From NCBI GenBank assembly GCA_022376515.1, contig WTXI01000084.1, forward strand, positions 62,001 through 126,000: 64,000 nucleotides of DNA, given 5' to 3'. The notes under the pieces were generated by a model that made no database searches, was not told the origin of the DNA, and worked only from the letters and a program-made list of their open reading frames with translations. Of the stretch, positions 41,465 to 53,400 are shown one piece after another. How positions within the stretch are numbered: the first letter of the stretch is position 1; each line of letters opens with the position of its first letter. Made by a program: the position numbers and the translations under genes. Origin of the DNA: Lactifluus volemus. Lineage: Eukaryota > Basidiomycota > Agaricomycetes > Russulales > Russulaceae.

Positions 41465-43109
41465 ATGACAGGTGATCCCATTGTCCCGCAAACGACATGG
41501 TCACAGTACCTCGTTCAAGTCTACGCCAATGGAGAGACCTCAGTCATCGGTTCGTATGACTATCGCATCCTTGAAGAAAAAGCACGCGAAGCGACCAAGG
41601 CTATTCAATGTACGTGACCTTACTCCCAAACATGAAAGCTTGCTAATCGAGAGCAACATTAGCTGCATACATGTACACGTTTGGCAGTGCTGGTACTGGC
41701 AGTACATATCGCAACAACTTCGAGGCGCTCGATCGATGGCGCATCATCCCTCGTATGCTTCGCAATGTTACCCATCGTAACCTTGACGTACGCGACAACT
41801 TCTCCCACTCCCGCCCGCAACTAACGAAGCCGTTCTAGACGACCCTCTTCGGGGTCAAGCTTCCTTCACCTATAATTATAGCTCCCGTTGGAATACATGG
41901 AATCCTGCACGAGGATGGCGAGCTTGCGACTGCTAGCGCAGCGGCAAGTGTCGGCGTGCCGTTCGTCATGTCGAGCGCCAGTTCTCGTTCCATCGAAGCT
42001 GTGGCCAAAGCCAACGACGACGGACATCGCTGGTACCAGCTATATTGGTGCGTACCACCCTCATCGTCCCATCGATATTCTATTTCCACACACTCGTGTC
42101 GCTCACACGGGCGCAGGCCACTGCACAACGACGTCACGCTCTCGATCTTGGGCCGTGCCAAGGCGGCGGGTTTCACTGCGCTCATGGTCACCGTGGACAC
42201 TTTCATGCTCGGATGGCGACCGTACGATCTCGACAAGGCTTACCTGCCCTTCCTCGCCGGTGTGGGAGCGCAAGTCGGAACGTCGGACCCAGCCTTCATG
42301 AAACGGATGGGCCTGGCACCGCGCGTTGACGAGCGTCCTGCATTCCCACTGGACTTGGACGCATTCCGGGCGCGTCTCGCTGCTGGCGACGAGGAGGCGC
42401 AGACGGCCCTTATGCTCGGTAGGGCGTGGGTTGAGCCCACCTCGGGCGTTTTCCGCTCGTGGGAAGACCTCAAGTTCTTGCGCGATAACTGGGACGGGCC
42501 CATCGTGCTAAAGGGCATCCAGACCGTTGAGGACGCGCACGCGGCGATAGACTCTCGCATGGACGGCATTGTCGTGTCCAATCACGGTACGTACGGTGCC
42601 ACAGCCCCTGCGATCGATGTTAACTGACGGGGTCTGTTTTTTTTTGGACGCGAGACAGGTGGGCGACAGGTTGATGGTGCCATTGGCTCGTTCAGTGCTC
42701 TTGAGAAGATTACGGCATCGTCGAGGGTCCGTCGCGCGCAGCAGCAAGGAAAGTTCACCGTACTGTTCGACTCTGGAATCCGCAAGGGATGTGACGTCAT
42801 CAAGGCGATTGCGATGGGTGCCCAGGGCGTACTCGGTGAGCACGCATTCCTTTCTCTCTCATGAAAGTCGGAAATAAGCGAAGTTTGCTGATGGATCCTC
42901 TCGTGCCGCTACTGGCAGTTGGTCGGCCGATCATGTACGGACTCGTGCTGGGTGGCAAGGAGGGCGTCGAGGAGGTGCTCCGAGGACTGCTTGCAGATAC
43001 GGAGATCACGCTGGGTCTCAGTGGGTACAGGAGTATCGATGAGATCTGGGGGAAGAGGGAGGCGATATTGGAGAAGGCAGATACGCTACCGAGATGCGCC
43101 AAGCTGTGA
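41465..43109 (+). CDS. FMN-dependent 2-hydroxyacid dehydrogenase (lactate 2-monooxygenase-like)
   Basis: Six exons join in frame: 41465-41609, 41663-41787, 41839-42047, 42117-42586, 42659-42835 and 42919-43109. All introns are GT-AG and short. The product starts MTGDPIVPQTTWSQYLVQVY. The FMN TIM-barrel signature is complete: YTFGSAGTGSTYRNNFEALD, LFGVKLPSPIIIAPVG, FVMSSASS, WYQLYWP, LMVTVDTFMLGWRPYD, PIVLKGI with the flavin-contacting Lys, VVSNHGGRQVDG with the catalytic His and substrate Arg, DSGIRKGCDV and VGRPIMYGL. The LGWRPYDL and KAYLPF stretch favours the lactate 2-monooxygenase subgroup over flavocytochrome b2; no cytochrome domain or mitochondrial leader is seen. It would oxidise L-2-hydroxyacids in the cytosol or peroxisome. 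All key residues are present, so it should be active. Confidence 0.92.
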
Positions 43110-44633
43110 GCCGAATGAGTTGAGTGGTACGCTACTACTAAGCTGAAGATGCTTTGATATTGTTGGTTTGTCGTAAAGAGGATCTAGTTGCTATCTATAT
43201 AAGTTATTACCGATCCACCTCATATTATGGCCATGCACACGAGTCGGGAACAAGACTAAAGAAAAATAAGGCAAGAAGGAAGAGGAATGACTTGTCGAGG
43301 TACAAAAAGTCTGAGACTGGGGAGGGAGACCTGGAGTGGGAGTACGACAGGGCACTGGAGACAATGCACTCCGAACCCGTCATGCCAGTCACTGCAGCAG
43401 ACTTCTTCAAGTTCGGAAAAGAGGCCAGCACCGACTTACGGCTAATAGAACCGTGGGCGGCCTGAGTCCGGGCGGATGGGGGGTCGGCCGCCACGTGCGG
43501 CGGGCGACTCGGACTCGGAGACGGTGACGCCGGGGACGTCGCTAGAAAGGTTCCGAATGATAAACTCATCTATTCAAATGCATTTTTTTCCTGAACGACG
43601 ACATAACTGGCCACTGGGCTCGGGAAAAAAACTGAACGCTTCCCACTGGCATGCCAGCGGAGGCGGTACCGCCGCCTAGTAGTAGTAGCTCACTGGTACT
43701 ACTACTGGCAGCAGAGCCGTCCGCCGCCATCGCCGGCAGCCCGCCGAGGCCAAATACTTCCTCTCAATAAACCAATTGAGTAAATGTCCGCAGCCACGTC
43801 TAACATGTAGCGTCCTTTGTGGTGGGATTCGAAGCGGCTTGTATGACGTGACGTGATGACCGGCGCTTCAGATCTTCGGACCCCAGCAGTCTCGTATCGC
43901 GGGGCCAACCTCGAGAGCCCCCAGGATTGCTACCAAAAGTTTGGGCGCAGTGGGGATTGTGGCGAATGACACACGATGACGTAGTGTTCTTCGTTCTCGT
44001 CCACTACCAACCACACATTCAAAAGGTCGGCCCCAGAACTTTCCAAGGAGGACAAACTTACTGATCCTTCTCATACGGCCTCTTTAACATGACCGAAGTC
44101 CCCAAGGTGGACCTTTTCTGTTGGCGAGGAGAGGTGCTGCCGTTTAGTAGCCAAAGATGCCCGTGCATGCATCTGGTCCTTCGGAAGCATATTTCCCATA
44201 GTTTTCAGCTAGTCAGTAACTCATCGGCGAAACTCCATGCCAGCACGGATTGCCACGCGAGGCTGGAAGGGTAGCTCTGTTCTTTGTCGAAAGCGCCAAC
44301 CTCCCAAAAGGGGACTTTAGAGAAATGAAGTGCGAAGCGGTCGCAGTTCATCACACTACACTTTATGAAGAACCCACCTTGGTTGTTTCGACACAACCCG
44401 GGGCATCTGGAACCCCCCAGGGAGAAACAGAAAACGAAAAAGAAAAAAATGGCGCCAAATGAGGCCGAGTAATGCGGTACCTGATACATACTATACCTGG
44501 GCCTGTGGCGTTCTCCCTTATCAGCATTATCTCCCGAACGCCTTATCAAGACCGGAACTGAACGTTGTTTCAACTACAAGTCATCCGTTACATCATCGAA
44601 CTTCGTTGTTATGGTACGTGGTTCTTCTCCTAA
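43110..44633. other. Intergenic, no gene recognised
   Basis: Short frames at 43154-43465 (plus) and 43225-43569 (minus) have low-complexity or Lys/Arg-rich products and no family match. Around 43677-43707 there is an imperfect inverted repeat built from GTAGTAGTAG and ACTACTAC. Confidence 0.4.
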
Positions 44634-46531
44634 ATGCCCCTAAAGTTCGTCCTCTCATGTCCTATCGATATTCTCTTGAAGCAAATCACTAGTCCTGACG
44701 GTTTGGGCAATCTTCCTACGCTTCCCATCGGGCCCGGAAAAGGTGTGGACCCTGAACTTCCCGAAGACTCCTCGGACACTCGCCTCGGATATACCAGCCC
44801 TACGTCAGATCTCAACAAAGTACTACGCAAATTCGCTCGTCTAAACCCCAAAACAAAAGCAAATACGTCATCTCAAGGCCTGGGTAGGGCGGGAAAGATT
44901 CGGGCAGCGTTATCATATGCTCCCCATCAGGGCAATGGTTCTGTTGACCTTGAAGAACCGGGTAACGGGCATGCTGGGGCTCTAAAAACTGAAATTGACG
45001 ATGTAAACCGTTCTAGCGTGGTATATGAAATCACCGCATAGATGACGATTGTGCTAACGATATGACGCCTAGTATCCGTATAGTTCCGGAAACGCTGGAA
45101 ACATCGACATCACATCCCCTAGCTCGTCGTCCAAACCCCGATTCCCTGGGCTACAGGATGGCTTTGGCTTCGGGAGAGGAAGAAGAAGGAGCATGTCCTT
45201 TCTCCCCACGGAGGAGGATATCATAGAGGAGGACGAGTCCGAAAGTGCTACCCCCCAACACCCTCCAAGGGGGGATGTTCCTCCTGTGTTGGGTTTCCTG
45301 TTTCTTCACCCAGCTCCCGGAAAGTAATACTTTTCTAGGCAATCTACAGGTCGCACAGGCAATGCTGGTCATTCTCGTCGCGTGTCGTACCCCATGGGTT
45401 CTGTACACTCTCAGGGCGCAGACGAAGTTCCCACGACGAAAATCGTCAAGTATAGATCCACTGGTCGTGGTGGCGCAGGGAATATCGTCCGCGATCTCTC
45501 GCGCAAGTCAGAGGAACCGCACAAAACGCCAATTGATAGCGGCACCGGTCGAGAGGTCGGGTCGTCGTATATTAGTGGGCGGTCGCTCTCTGGGCGCCGC
45601 AGACTGGTTCGTGGTTCTTCTTATCGCCACGCCTGAACTGAACTTATGATTGTACCGGCGCTTTCAATCAGCAATCCACTAACCAAAGTGACGTTGACAA
45701 CGCGGTATGTATTTTCCCGTGCCTGGCTCGAACTCACGCATCTGAAATTGAGAACCAGATGGGGTCTACCAGCCGTGGCAGAGCTAGAAGGATGCGGTCT
45801 GATGCCTTCCGTCCAAGCAACAGCAATAAATCTTTCCCCGTTCATCCGGATCAGCGCAGGCATTGGTACGAACTGGACCTCATAGCTACTCTCCGTAGCC
45901 TGCAAGATACTGGTGTAGTACGCGAGACCACCACTATTGAGGATTGCGTTTCGTTAAAGCATGTTGCTTAGTATTCTTCTGGCCGTGGCGGCGCAGGCAA
46001 CATCGTCCGATCGCCTCCCCAACCATCCGGACCCAAGCCAACACAGAGCTGGCGAGGAACATTGGGGAAAATCCGCCCCACGGAACCTACAAAGAAGAAG
46101 GATATCCGCAAGCACAAACATGGTACCGACCAGCAACCCCAGGGGTTGTACGTTTTTTCTCCGTTTTCCTCGTCCTCGAGAACCTCTCTTACGGGAGATG
46201 TTTATTCACTGGCAGGGGCTCCAACGGCCGCCGAGGATTCGTGGGCCCTGCACCACGGGAGTTGACAGGAACAGAAGCTACCACGCTTCCGCACGATGAT
46301 GACCACCTGCAGGAGGGGCAGACTGACAAGCAGCATGGTGGATCCCACCATCTCCCTCACAAGCCCAAGAAGCCGCCACGCTCGAAAGCTCATGGAGTGA
46401 TGGAGCTTTTGCCACGCCTCGTCCTTCGTGGAGCGCACAAGGCACACCACGACGACGGCAAAGAAAAAGCTCCCATGGTGCCGATCCCCATCGATACACC
46501 TCCACAACTAAACGGAGCGTCGGTCACGTGA
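44634..46531 (+). CDS. DUF3602 (PAR32-like) protein with GRGGAGNI repeats, gene model approximate
   Basis: The family is marked by repeats of the type (S/T)GRGGAGNI. Here are YPYSSGNAGNI (about 45073), RSTGRGGAGNIVRDLSRKSE (about 45458), a degenerate GSTSRGRARRMRS (about 45760) and YSSGRGGAGNIVRSP (about 45967). The first exon (from about 44634, or a later Met) joins the second through a clear intron at 45021-45072 (GTATAT, branch CTAAC, TAG). A final part to 46531 is His/Lys-rich (HGGSHHLPHKPKKPPRSKAH). One step near 45330 needs a frame change that I could not explain with a normal intron. Yeast Par32 modulates ammonium transporters under TORC1 and Npr1 control; transfer of that role is inference. 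Confidence 0.6.
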
Positions 46532-46673
46532 CACGATAAGGGCTGGTTGGAGGAATAACATGGATGATTTCATCGCTACTTTGTCTGATTGTCTGTATTT
46601 TACTGTAATTGACCGTGGTTCTGCTTAAACGAGGCCACAATTGTATGCCTGAAAATCTGCAAAGTCATCATCG

Positions 46674-47440
46674 GCGTTGCCAGTTGCTACGTTTACGTGG
46701 GCATGTTGATATCAATAACAATAAAAAGATAGCATGTCATCCAGATCGAGTAAGTTCACGACCGGCGCGGGTACGGGCTCTGGTGCCTTTCCTGCAGTTT
46801 TTGACTGTGTTGTAGACAAACGAGTCGATTGAACTGTCAAGGAGGTGACCCTGGTGGATGTCGGGTGATGCGCGTGATGTCTCATCATCGCCAGCATCGT
46901 ACTCCTCAACGTCGGTCCTCCTCGGAGTAGAATCTCGGAACCCGCTGCTGCTCGCTCCAGCCTCTGTGGATTGACCATGTGTGACGACAATCTTCCAAAG
47001 AAGAGGCAGTAACCCACCTCGATCATAACCGCTCGTGCTCCATCCATAGTCGCCACTGTAACTCCCCATGGATTCACTTCCGAACCCTCCGAAACGCCCG
47101 CCGCAACCGAAAGGAGAATCCATCATTGCCGGTACCGACGTACTTGGTACGATTCGTCTTGGCCATTTTACGCTCTTGACGAATTCCATCAACATCGACA
47201 TCGGCGAGAAGTTCCACGAGCTCCATTGAGCGATCCCGCACTATAGAATAAGTGTGGAAGTGTTCAACATGTAGTCCGGAAATCGCTCGCGCCGGGGAGA
47301 CATTACCATTGGCACCCCTGGTCCTCCGCAGTACTTTTGGGAGTTCGGGATATGTGAACGGGCATCATCTACGACGCGTTCAGATCCACCCTTCACCAAA
47401 GATTCAAGTAATTGCAGGGCCTGTGATTGAACACCACAGT
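46674..47440 (-). pseudogene. Epsin gene fragment, copy 2
   Basis: The minus strand shows epsin parts in order: remnants of the ENTH core; then CGGRFGGFGSESMGSYSG, FRDSTPRRTDVEEYDAGDDE and LLDLDDMLSFYCY at an intron (47201-46712). The copy is closely similar to 60-676 in the opposite orientation, and its 3' end (46674-46890) matches 57247-57550. Intron sequence near 46700 is retained, so copying was at the DNA level. It breaks off at both ends and cannot make a whole epsin. Confidence 0.75.
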
Positions 47441-47975
47441 CATCAGCTAAATAAATCGTTGATCAAGTCGCGGCGTACCTTGTAGATTTGCCGTCGGTGT
47501 TCCAAAAATTGAAACTTTCCACGCGAAAGGAAAATCAAGATTCACAAGTTGAATATAGCTCAGAACGAATCTTTGAATGTCCCTTGGCATTGACGTCGTC
47601 GGAGTTGGCCTTGGAGTGGTTATTGACGTTGCCTCTGGTCTGCTAGTCACTTATAATATGGTGTTCATCTGCTTCACACTGAAATGCATGGTGCACCGCT
47701 TTGCGGGATACCTCAGTACCAACTATGGATATTGTGAGGAATACCTCTGCCACGGAGAATGTGCATGCACCTGCACGCAGTGTACCTCCCTCCGCCAGTC
47801 GCCTCCCATGATACAGCGTGCAAAGGCTGACAAGCACAGAATTCTGTGTTATTCAACATACCGCATTTGGCATAGTTTGTTTGTACCAGCGCCAAATGTA
47901 AATAAATCTCGTAAGCGGACGGAGCGCAGTCACGGTCACTTATTCATGTGTTCCTGAGCTACGGCTACCCCCTTT
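47441..47975. other. Upstream region of the F-box gene
   Basis: No gene is recognised. It is expected to hold the F-box gene promoter; nothing specific can be named. Confidence 0.4.
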
Positions 47976-49799
47976 ATGGACCCCGTCCCAGCTGAAACCC
48001 ATGCTCGCCTCTTACGAGGTATTGACGAAGACATCGAGTCGTTTAAAGTGTCCATTCGAGCATTAAAGTTCAAACGTAATTCGCTTGCTTTGGTCTCGCG
48101 TCTGCCTCCTGAAGTTTTGGCCACCATATTCTCATTTGTATCGTCACCTGGGGGACCAAAGGTTCCCGTTCCAGATGCAAAACCTGATCGTCTTGGATGG
48201 CTATGTGTCGCTCACGTTTGTCATCTATGGCGTGAGATAGCACTCAACCAACCCCGTTTTTGGAGCCACATCGACTTCACCGCGCTGACCTCAGCAGGCA
48301 TAGCTGAGATGCTCACTCGGGCGAGGATGGCTCCCTTATTCCTGAAGGCGAATATTGCTCACGACTGGGACATGGCCCGGATATCGGCCTGTCTGGAAGA
48401 AATTGGAGCCCATATTTCCCATACTGCCCACCTTACCATTGTTGCGGGATCTGTCCTCCTCCAGAAGACGCTTGAACGACTCCTATCACCTGCCCCCACC
48501 CTTGAGGTTCTTTCGTTGGCTAACAAGTCTCATCCGAGTGGACACTTGCAACCAATGTTATGGCAACGAATAAGCATCCCCGATACTCTTCTTGGGGGCA
48601 TAGCCCCTAAGCTCTCTCACATCGAGCTCAGTGAGTGTGACATCAGCTGGAAGTCGCCTCTACTTAAAGGCTTGCGTCGCCTCGATATATTTGAGCTCTC
48701 CACACATGCGAGGCCGTGTCTCGAAGATTGGCTAAACGCCTTGAATGAAATGCCCAAACTAGAAGTGCTTATTCTTCACAACGCCACCCCACTTGCCGCT
48801 CAATGTCTCCCACGCATATATGAGCCTGCCCGCACCGTGACACTTCCCTTCTTGACGCAGATCGACGTCACTGCCTCTGCGGAGGATTGCGAAGTCGCAC
48901 TTGCTCATCTAGCGCTACCAGCTCTCGCCTGGCTACACGTCAACGCCGCTTCCTACGACAGGGAAGGCAACGACGTCCAGGGTGTTATTCCACATATATC
49001 GCGAAATGCCCACGGGCCCCAAGACACCGAGCCCCTTCGTAGCATATTGATCGGTGGCGAAAATACGAGCCCCAAAATTTTTGCATGGACCGTGCCAAAT
49101 GCAGACGTTAATGTGAAGAATACCAATACTATCGCCTTACTTGGTTCAGAATCCTCCCCGCGTGCTTTTTTTTCTGCTACGGGGGCTTGGGCTCAAGGCA
49201 CGGGCACCGTGATCGTTGATGCGCTGTTGGCGACACTCCCTATTAATTCCCTCTCGACCATTACGGCACGGAATGAACTCAGAAAGGAAGTTTGGGTTCG
49301 TCAAGCGCCAAGATTATCCCTGCTCGAGCGTGTACGCCTTTTCCCCACAGCGGTGGTGGCATTTATGGAGATGCTATCAGAAGCTGAAGTTGTGCCACCC
49401 CATCTCCCCCTGCTCCCATCGCTCACAAAGCTCATCCTTGTCGACGATCAATTGACCGTGTCCAGGACATACCATCTGCGCGATGTCCTTATAAAGCGCG
49501 TGGAACAGGGGGTCCCGATAGAAACTCTTGATCTAAGCACCTGCATTATGACTGACCGTGCAATTCAGTTACTTGCCGAGATCGTGGTCGATGTAAGGGG
49601 CCCAGCTAATACTTTGCAGACAGGCGGACCAGCGGGGTACCCATACGATGAGGATGAAGAGAGATCTGAGGAATTTACTGAGGATGAACAAGAAGAATGG
49701 GAGCCGGAAGAGTGGGTGGGTTCGGACGATGATTATGATGACGTTCATTATGAAGCTGATATCTTTGGCGACATTATGTACCCCGAATGCTGTATGTAG
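47976..49799 (+). CDS. F-box protein with leucine-rich C-terminal region (607 aa, intronless)
   Basis: The start MDPVPAETHARLLRGIDEDI is followed by a coiled-coil-like helix. The F-box (about residues 43-95) reads SRLPPEVLATIFSFV, then HVCHLWREIALNQPRFWSHI. A long Leu-rich part follows with LRR-like strands (LEVLSLANKS, LSHIELSECDI, LEVLILHNATPL, IETLDLSTCIM), ending in an acidic tail (DEDEERSEEFTEDEQEEWEP). F-box proteins dock substrates on SCF ubiquitin ligases through Skp1. Families like this are large and variable in Agaricomycetes. The frame is intact and no intron is needed. The start is preceded by a short Pro-rich leader region at 47950-47975. Confidence 0.88.
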   Translation: MDPVPAETHARLLRGIDEDIESFKVSIRALKFKRNSLALVSRLPPEVLATIFSFVSSPGGPKVPVPDAKPDRLGWLCVAHVCHLWREIALNQPRFWSHIDFTALTSAGIAEMLTRARMAPLFLKANIAHDWDMARISACLEEIGAHISHTAHLTIVAGSVLLQKTLERLLSPAPTLEVLSLANKSHPSGHLQPMLWQRISIPDTLLGGIAPKLSHIELSECDISWKSPLLKGLRRLDIFELSTHARPCLEDWLNALNEMPKLEVLILHNATPLAAQCLPRIYEPARTVTLPFLTQIDVTASAEDCEVALAHLALPALAWLHVNAASYDREGNDVQGVIPHISRNAHGPQDTEPLRSILIGGENTSPKIFAWTVPNADVNVKNTNTIALLGSESSPRAFFSATGAWAQGTGTVIVDALLATLPINSLSTITARNELRKEVWVRQAPRLSLLERVRLFPTAVVAFMEMLSEAEVVPPHLPLLPSLTKLILVDDQLTVSRTYHLRDVLIKRVEQGVPIETLDLSTCIMTDRAIQLLAEIVVDVRGPANTLQTGGPAGYPYDEDEERSEEFTEDEQEEWEPEEWVGSDDDYDDVHYEADIFGDIMYPECCM

Positions 49800-50451
49800 T
49801 CTCAGGTACCGAGTCCTTTTCCATCAAAAATACATAACTCTCTATGATGTAGCACCGTGTCACTGGTTACCCAATAACATGTTTCGCGTTAGCGCTATCT
49901 GTGCTCCCCACTTATGCCCAGAGAGCTCACCTCAGTCTGGGAATAGGACCGAGGAGCGCTAAAATGAGCGTCGCACGCTATAAAGGCTCCGGTCGTGCTA
50001 TTGTCAGGCGGGGTTGGGTGATGGATCACCGTGATTGTTCAAACGTTCAAGTTCAGCTGCAATGAGAAATTGATTGAATTAAATTCAAGGTAAATTGAAG
50101 CAATCAATCCTATTCCGAAAATTTACGAGATTTGTTATGTACTTCAATCTGAAAACGGCGACTGGTGATGCGGAGCACCAGGTGCGCATCATCACACATA
50201 ACCCTTTAAGATTCACAGCGCACGGTACTACTAGTAGTACCTGACAATGGCGCAGCTATGGTCATCGTAAGCGAGGAAAGCGCTGTGAAACCGTGCCAAG
50301 TTTGGTGGAACACCTATCATTCAGGTGGAATGCAGAGACGTTAGAGCGCCAGGTAGAGCCTCGAGGTCCGCTGACAATCACCCAGACACGCAGATGTTTA
50401 ATTGAACAGACCTTTTGACGGAAAGAGATATGGTATATGATAGTACTGACT
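49800..50451. other. Intergenic between the F-box gene and NLR copy 1
   Basis: No gene is recognised. It contains the perfect 18-bp palindrome GGTACTACTAGTAGTACC at 50224-50241. Confidence 0.45.
50224..50241. repeat. Perfect 18-bp palindrome
   Basis: GGTACTACTAGTAGTACC is its own reverse complement and lies downstream of two converging genes. It may be a terminator stem or chance. Confidence 0.5.
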
Positions 50452-53400
50452 CTATTTAGGTAAATTGTGAAGATATACTGTAGCCCAATTCGATCCGTGT
50501 ACAAAGGTTGCCAATTGAAGCTTGGTATCGTGTTTACCTGCAATCCAAACCGTGTTAGATCTATGAAAATATGGCCTGTGGACCCGGGGAATCCATAAAA
50601 GGAGTTCTCCCTCATCACCACACACCCACCCATCACTCTTCAGCAGGAACTTGTTCATAAAATGGCTCTCCTCTACTCTGGCCATCTCCACACTTCCGGT
50701 CACAGCGTGATCTTCTGAGGACGGGCTGATGCGCTGCCCGTCCGGCGAAGAATCGACAGATTTCATATATCCGGTAAACATGCTTGCCACGCCGCCTGTT
50801 GCTGCGTCCCACATGCAAATCGTGCCATCTGATGAGGCCGAGGCGATGTGCCGCCCATCTGGTGAGAATGCGACAGACATGACCCAATCTGTGTGTCCCA
50901 TGAACGGGCCTGCCACGACATCTCCTGTTTTAGCGTCCCACATGCGAATCGTGCCATCAAATGAGGCCGAGGCAATACGATGTCCGTCCGGCGAGAATGC
51001 AATAGAGACAATCGCACCAGTGTGGCCAGTAAACGGACCCGCTGTGACCTCTCCCGTTGCAGCATCCCGCACCCAAATCGTACGATCGAACGACGTCGAA
51101 GCAATGCGCTCCCCATCCGGCGAAAATGCAACGAATTTGGCGCGATCTGTGTGTTCAGTAAACGGATCCGCTACGAGATCCCCCGTTGAAGCATCCCACA
51201 GGCAAACCGTGCAATCGTCTGATGCCGAAGCAATGCGCTGCCCATCTGGAGAAAATGCAACAGATCTGAGCGCACTGGTGTGTCCAATAAACGGGCCAGC
51301 TACGACCTCCCCCGTTGTGGCATCCCACACAAGGATGGTGTTATCTGCCGAGCCGGAGGCAATGCGTTGCCCATCGGGCGAGAATGCAGCAGAATTTACC
51401 CAACTGGTGTGCCCAGTGAATGGGCCTGCTACGACGTCTCCTGTTGTGGCATCCCACACCCGAATCGTTTGATCGTTCGAAGCCGAAGCGATATGCTGCC
51501 CATCCGGCCGGAACGCAACGGATTTGACCCAACCGGTGTGTCCAATAAATGGGCCTGCTATGATCTCCCCTGTTGTGGCATCCCATATGTAAATCATGTG
51601 ATCAGCCGAGGACGAGACAATGCGCTGCCCGTCTGGGGAGAATGCAACACAGTAGACCAAAGCAGTGTGTCCAGTCGACGGATCCGGTACCTCTCCTGTT
51701 GCGGAGCCCCACACCCGAATCGTGTGATCAAAAGAGGCCGATGCAATGCGTTGGCCATCTGGAGAGAAAGCAACAGACAAAATATGATCAAAGTGCCCAA
51801 TAAACGGGCCTGCTACGATCTCTCCTGTTGTGGTATCCCACACCAGAATCGTGGCATCGGTCGAGGCCGAGGCAATGCGCTGCCCGTCTGGCGAGAATGA
51901 GATAGAAAGGGCCCCATCGACGTGTCCAACAAACGGGCCAGCTACGACTTCTCCGGTTGCGACACTCCAGATTCGAATTGTACGATCCTCTGAGGCTGAT
52001 GCGATACGCTGGCCGTCTGGAGAAAATGCAACAGAATTGATTTGATCGTGTGTCCAGAAAATGGGCCTGCAACAACGTCTCCTGTTGTGGCATCCCACAC
52101 CCGAGTCGTGAAGTCATCCGAGTCCGAGGCGATATGCTCTCCATCCGGCGAAAATGCAATCGATCTGCCCCAACCGACGTGATCAGTAAACGGGCCCGCT
52201 AATATTTCTCCTGTTGCGGCACGCCATACGAAAATGCCATCGTCTGCAACCGAGGCAATGCGCTGACCATCAGGAGAGAATGCAATCCATGCGACCGAAC
52301 TATCGTGTTCAGTAAATGGAGCTGTCACAAGTTCTCCTGTTGTGGCGTCCCACAAACGAATCGTCCCATCATTCGACGCCGAGGCGATGTGCTGGCCGTC
52401 CGGAGAGAATGTAACACATGTGATCCAATCGGTGTGTCCAGTAAATGGACCTGCTACGAGCTCCCCTGTTGTGGAATCCCACACCCGAATCGTGCAGTCT
52501 TCTGACCCCGAGGCAATGTGCCGTCCATCCGGCGAGAATGCAACAGAGTCGACTGACTCGTTATGCGGAATGGTCATTTCTAATGCTGGCCAATGAGACA
52601 ACTGCCCGCGCTCCAACCGTAGCGTATGAGGAAATTGACCAAGGTAACGCTTGACAATATGGGAAGAGGATGGTGCGAATGGCAGCGCAGAGATATAGAT
52701 GTGGGGAGCACTCCTTGCTATAGCCATTCCAAAGTACCGCACAAACGCGGACCCATCGTCTACAATGGCCAACAAATTTTCAAACTGGGCTTGGGAAGGC
52801 TGTTGCGATTTTACAGAATAGTTAGTACATGCCATGTGCCATGTTGAATTACAAGGTGTACTCGCCTTCCGCGGATCAGACCGCAACCAAGTGCTCAAAG
52901 ATGACAACGCCGGTGATGCAAGGCCCACACTACTCTTGATGCTAAGCACTTCCAGCCAAAACAGAAACTTCGTCTCAAAAAGAGATCGAAGCTTCACGAA
53001 GAGGTCCTGTTCGAACGCAACGTGTTCTAGATGATCGTCCCAAAAGATGCAGGCATATGATAGAGCTGATGGGATGTGTTTCATGATTCGAGAGTCAATG
53101 TCTGGGACATCGCTGTTCGCAAGATATGACGACTCCAGTTCACAAATATTGAACCTGAGCTTGTCAAGCATTAAACCAAGGCACGAATGTGCCAGCTCGC
53201 GGTGCGCATCGACCAGGTCCACATAAAATAGTCACTCTTCTTGGTGATCAGAAAGTCGCGGAATGATGTGTGAAGAGGAATGATGGGACGCGTTCGATCA
53301 GATGACGTCACATTACTCAGCAGCGAGCCGAGGTGACGGAGCATTTCAAGAACGGGATCTGAATCATCGGGGTCATCAATTGGAGCATGCAGACGCAGAG

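Noticed and set aside
50729..51900. Plus-strand open frames of up to 247 codons
   Set aside because: These are antisense shadows of the WD40 repeats and carry the same period.
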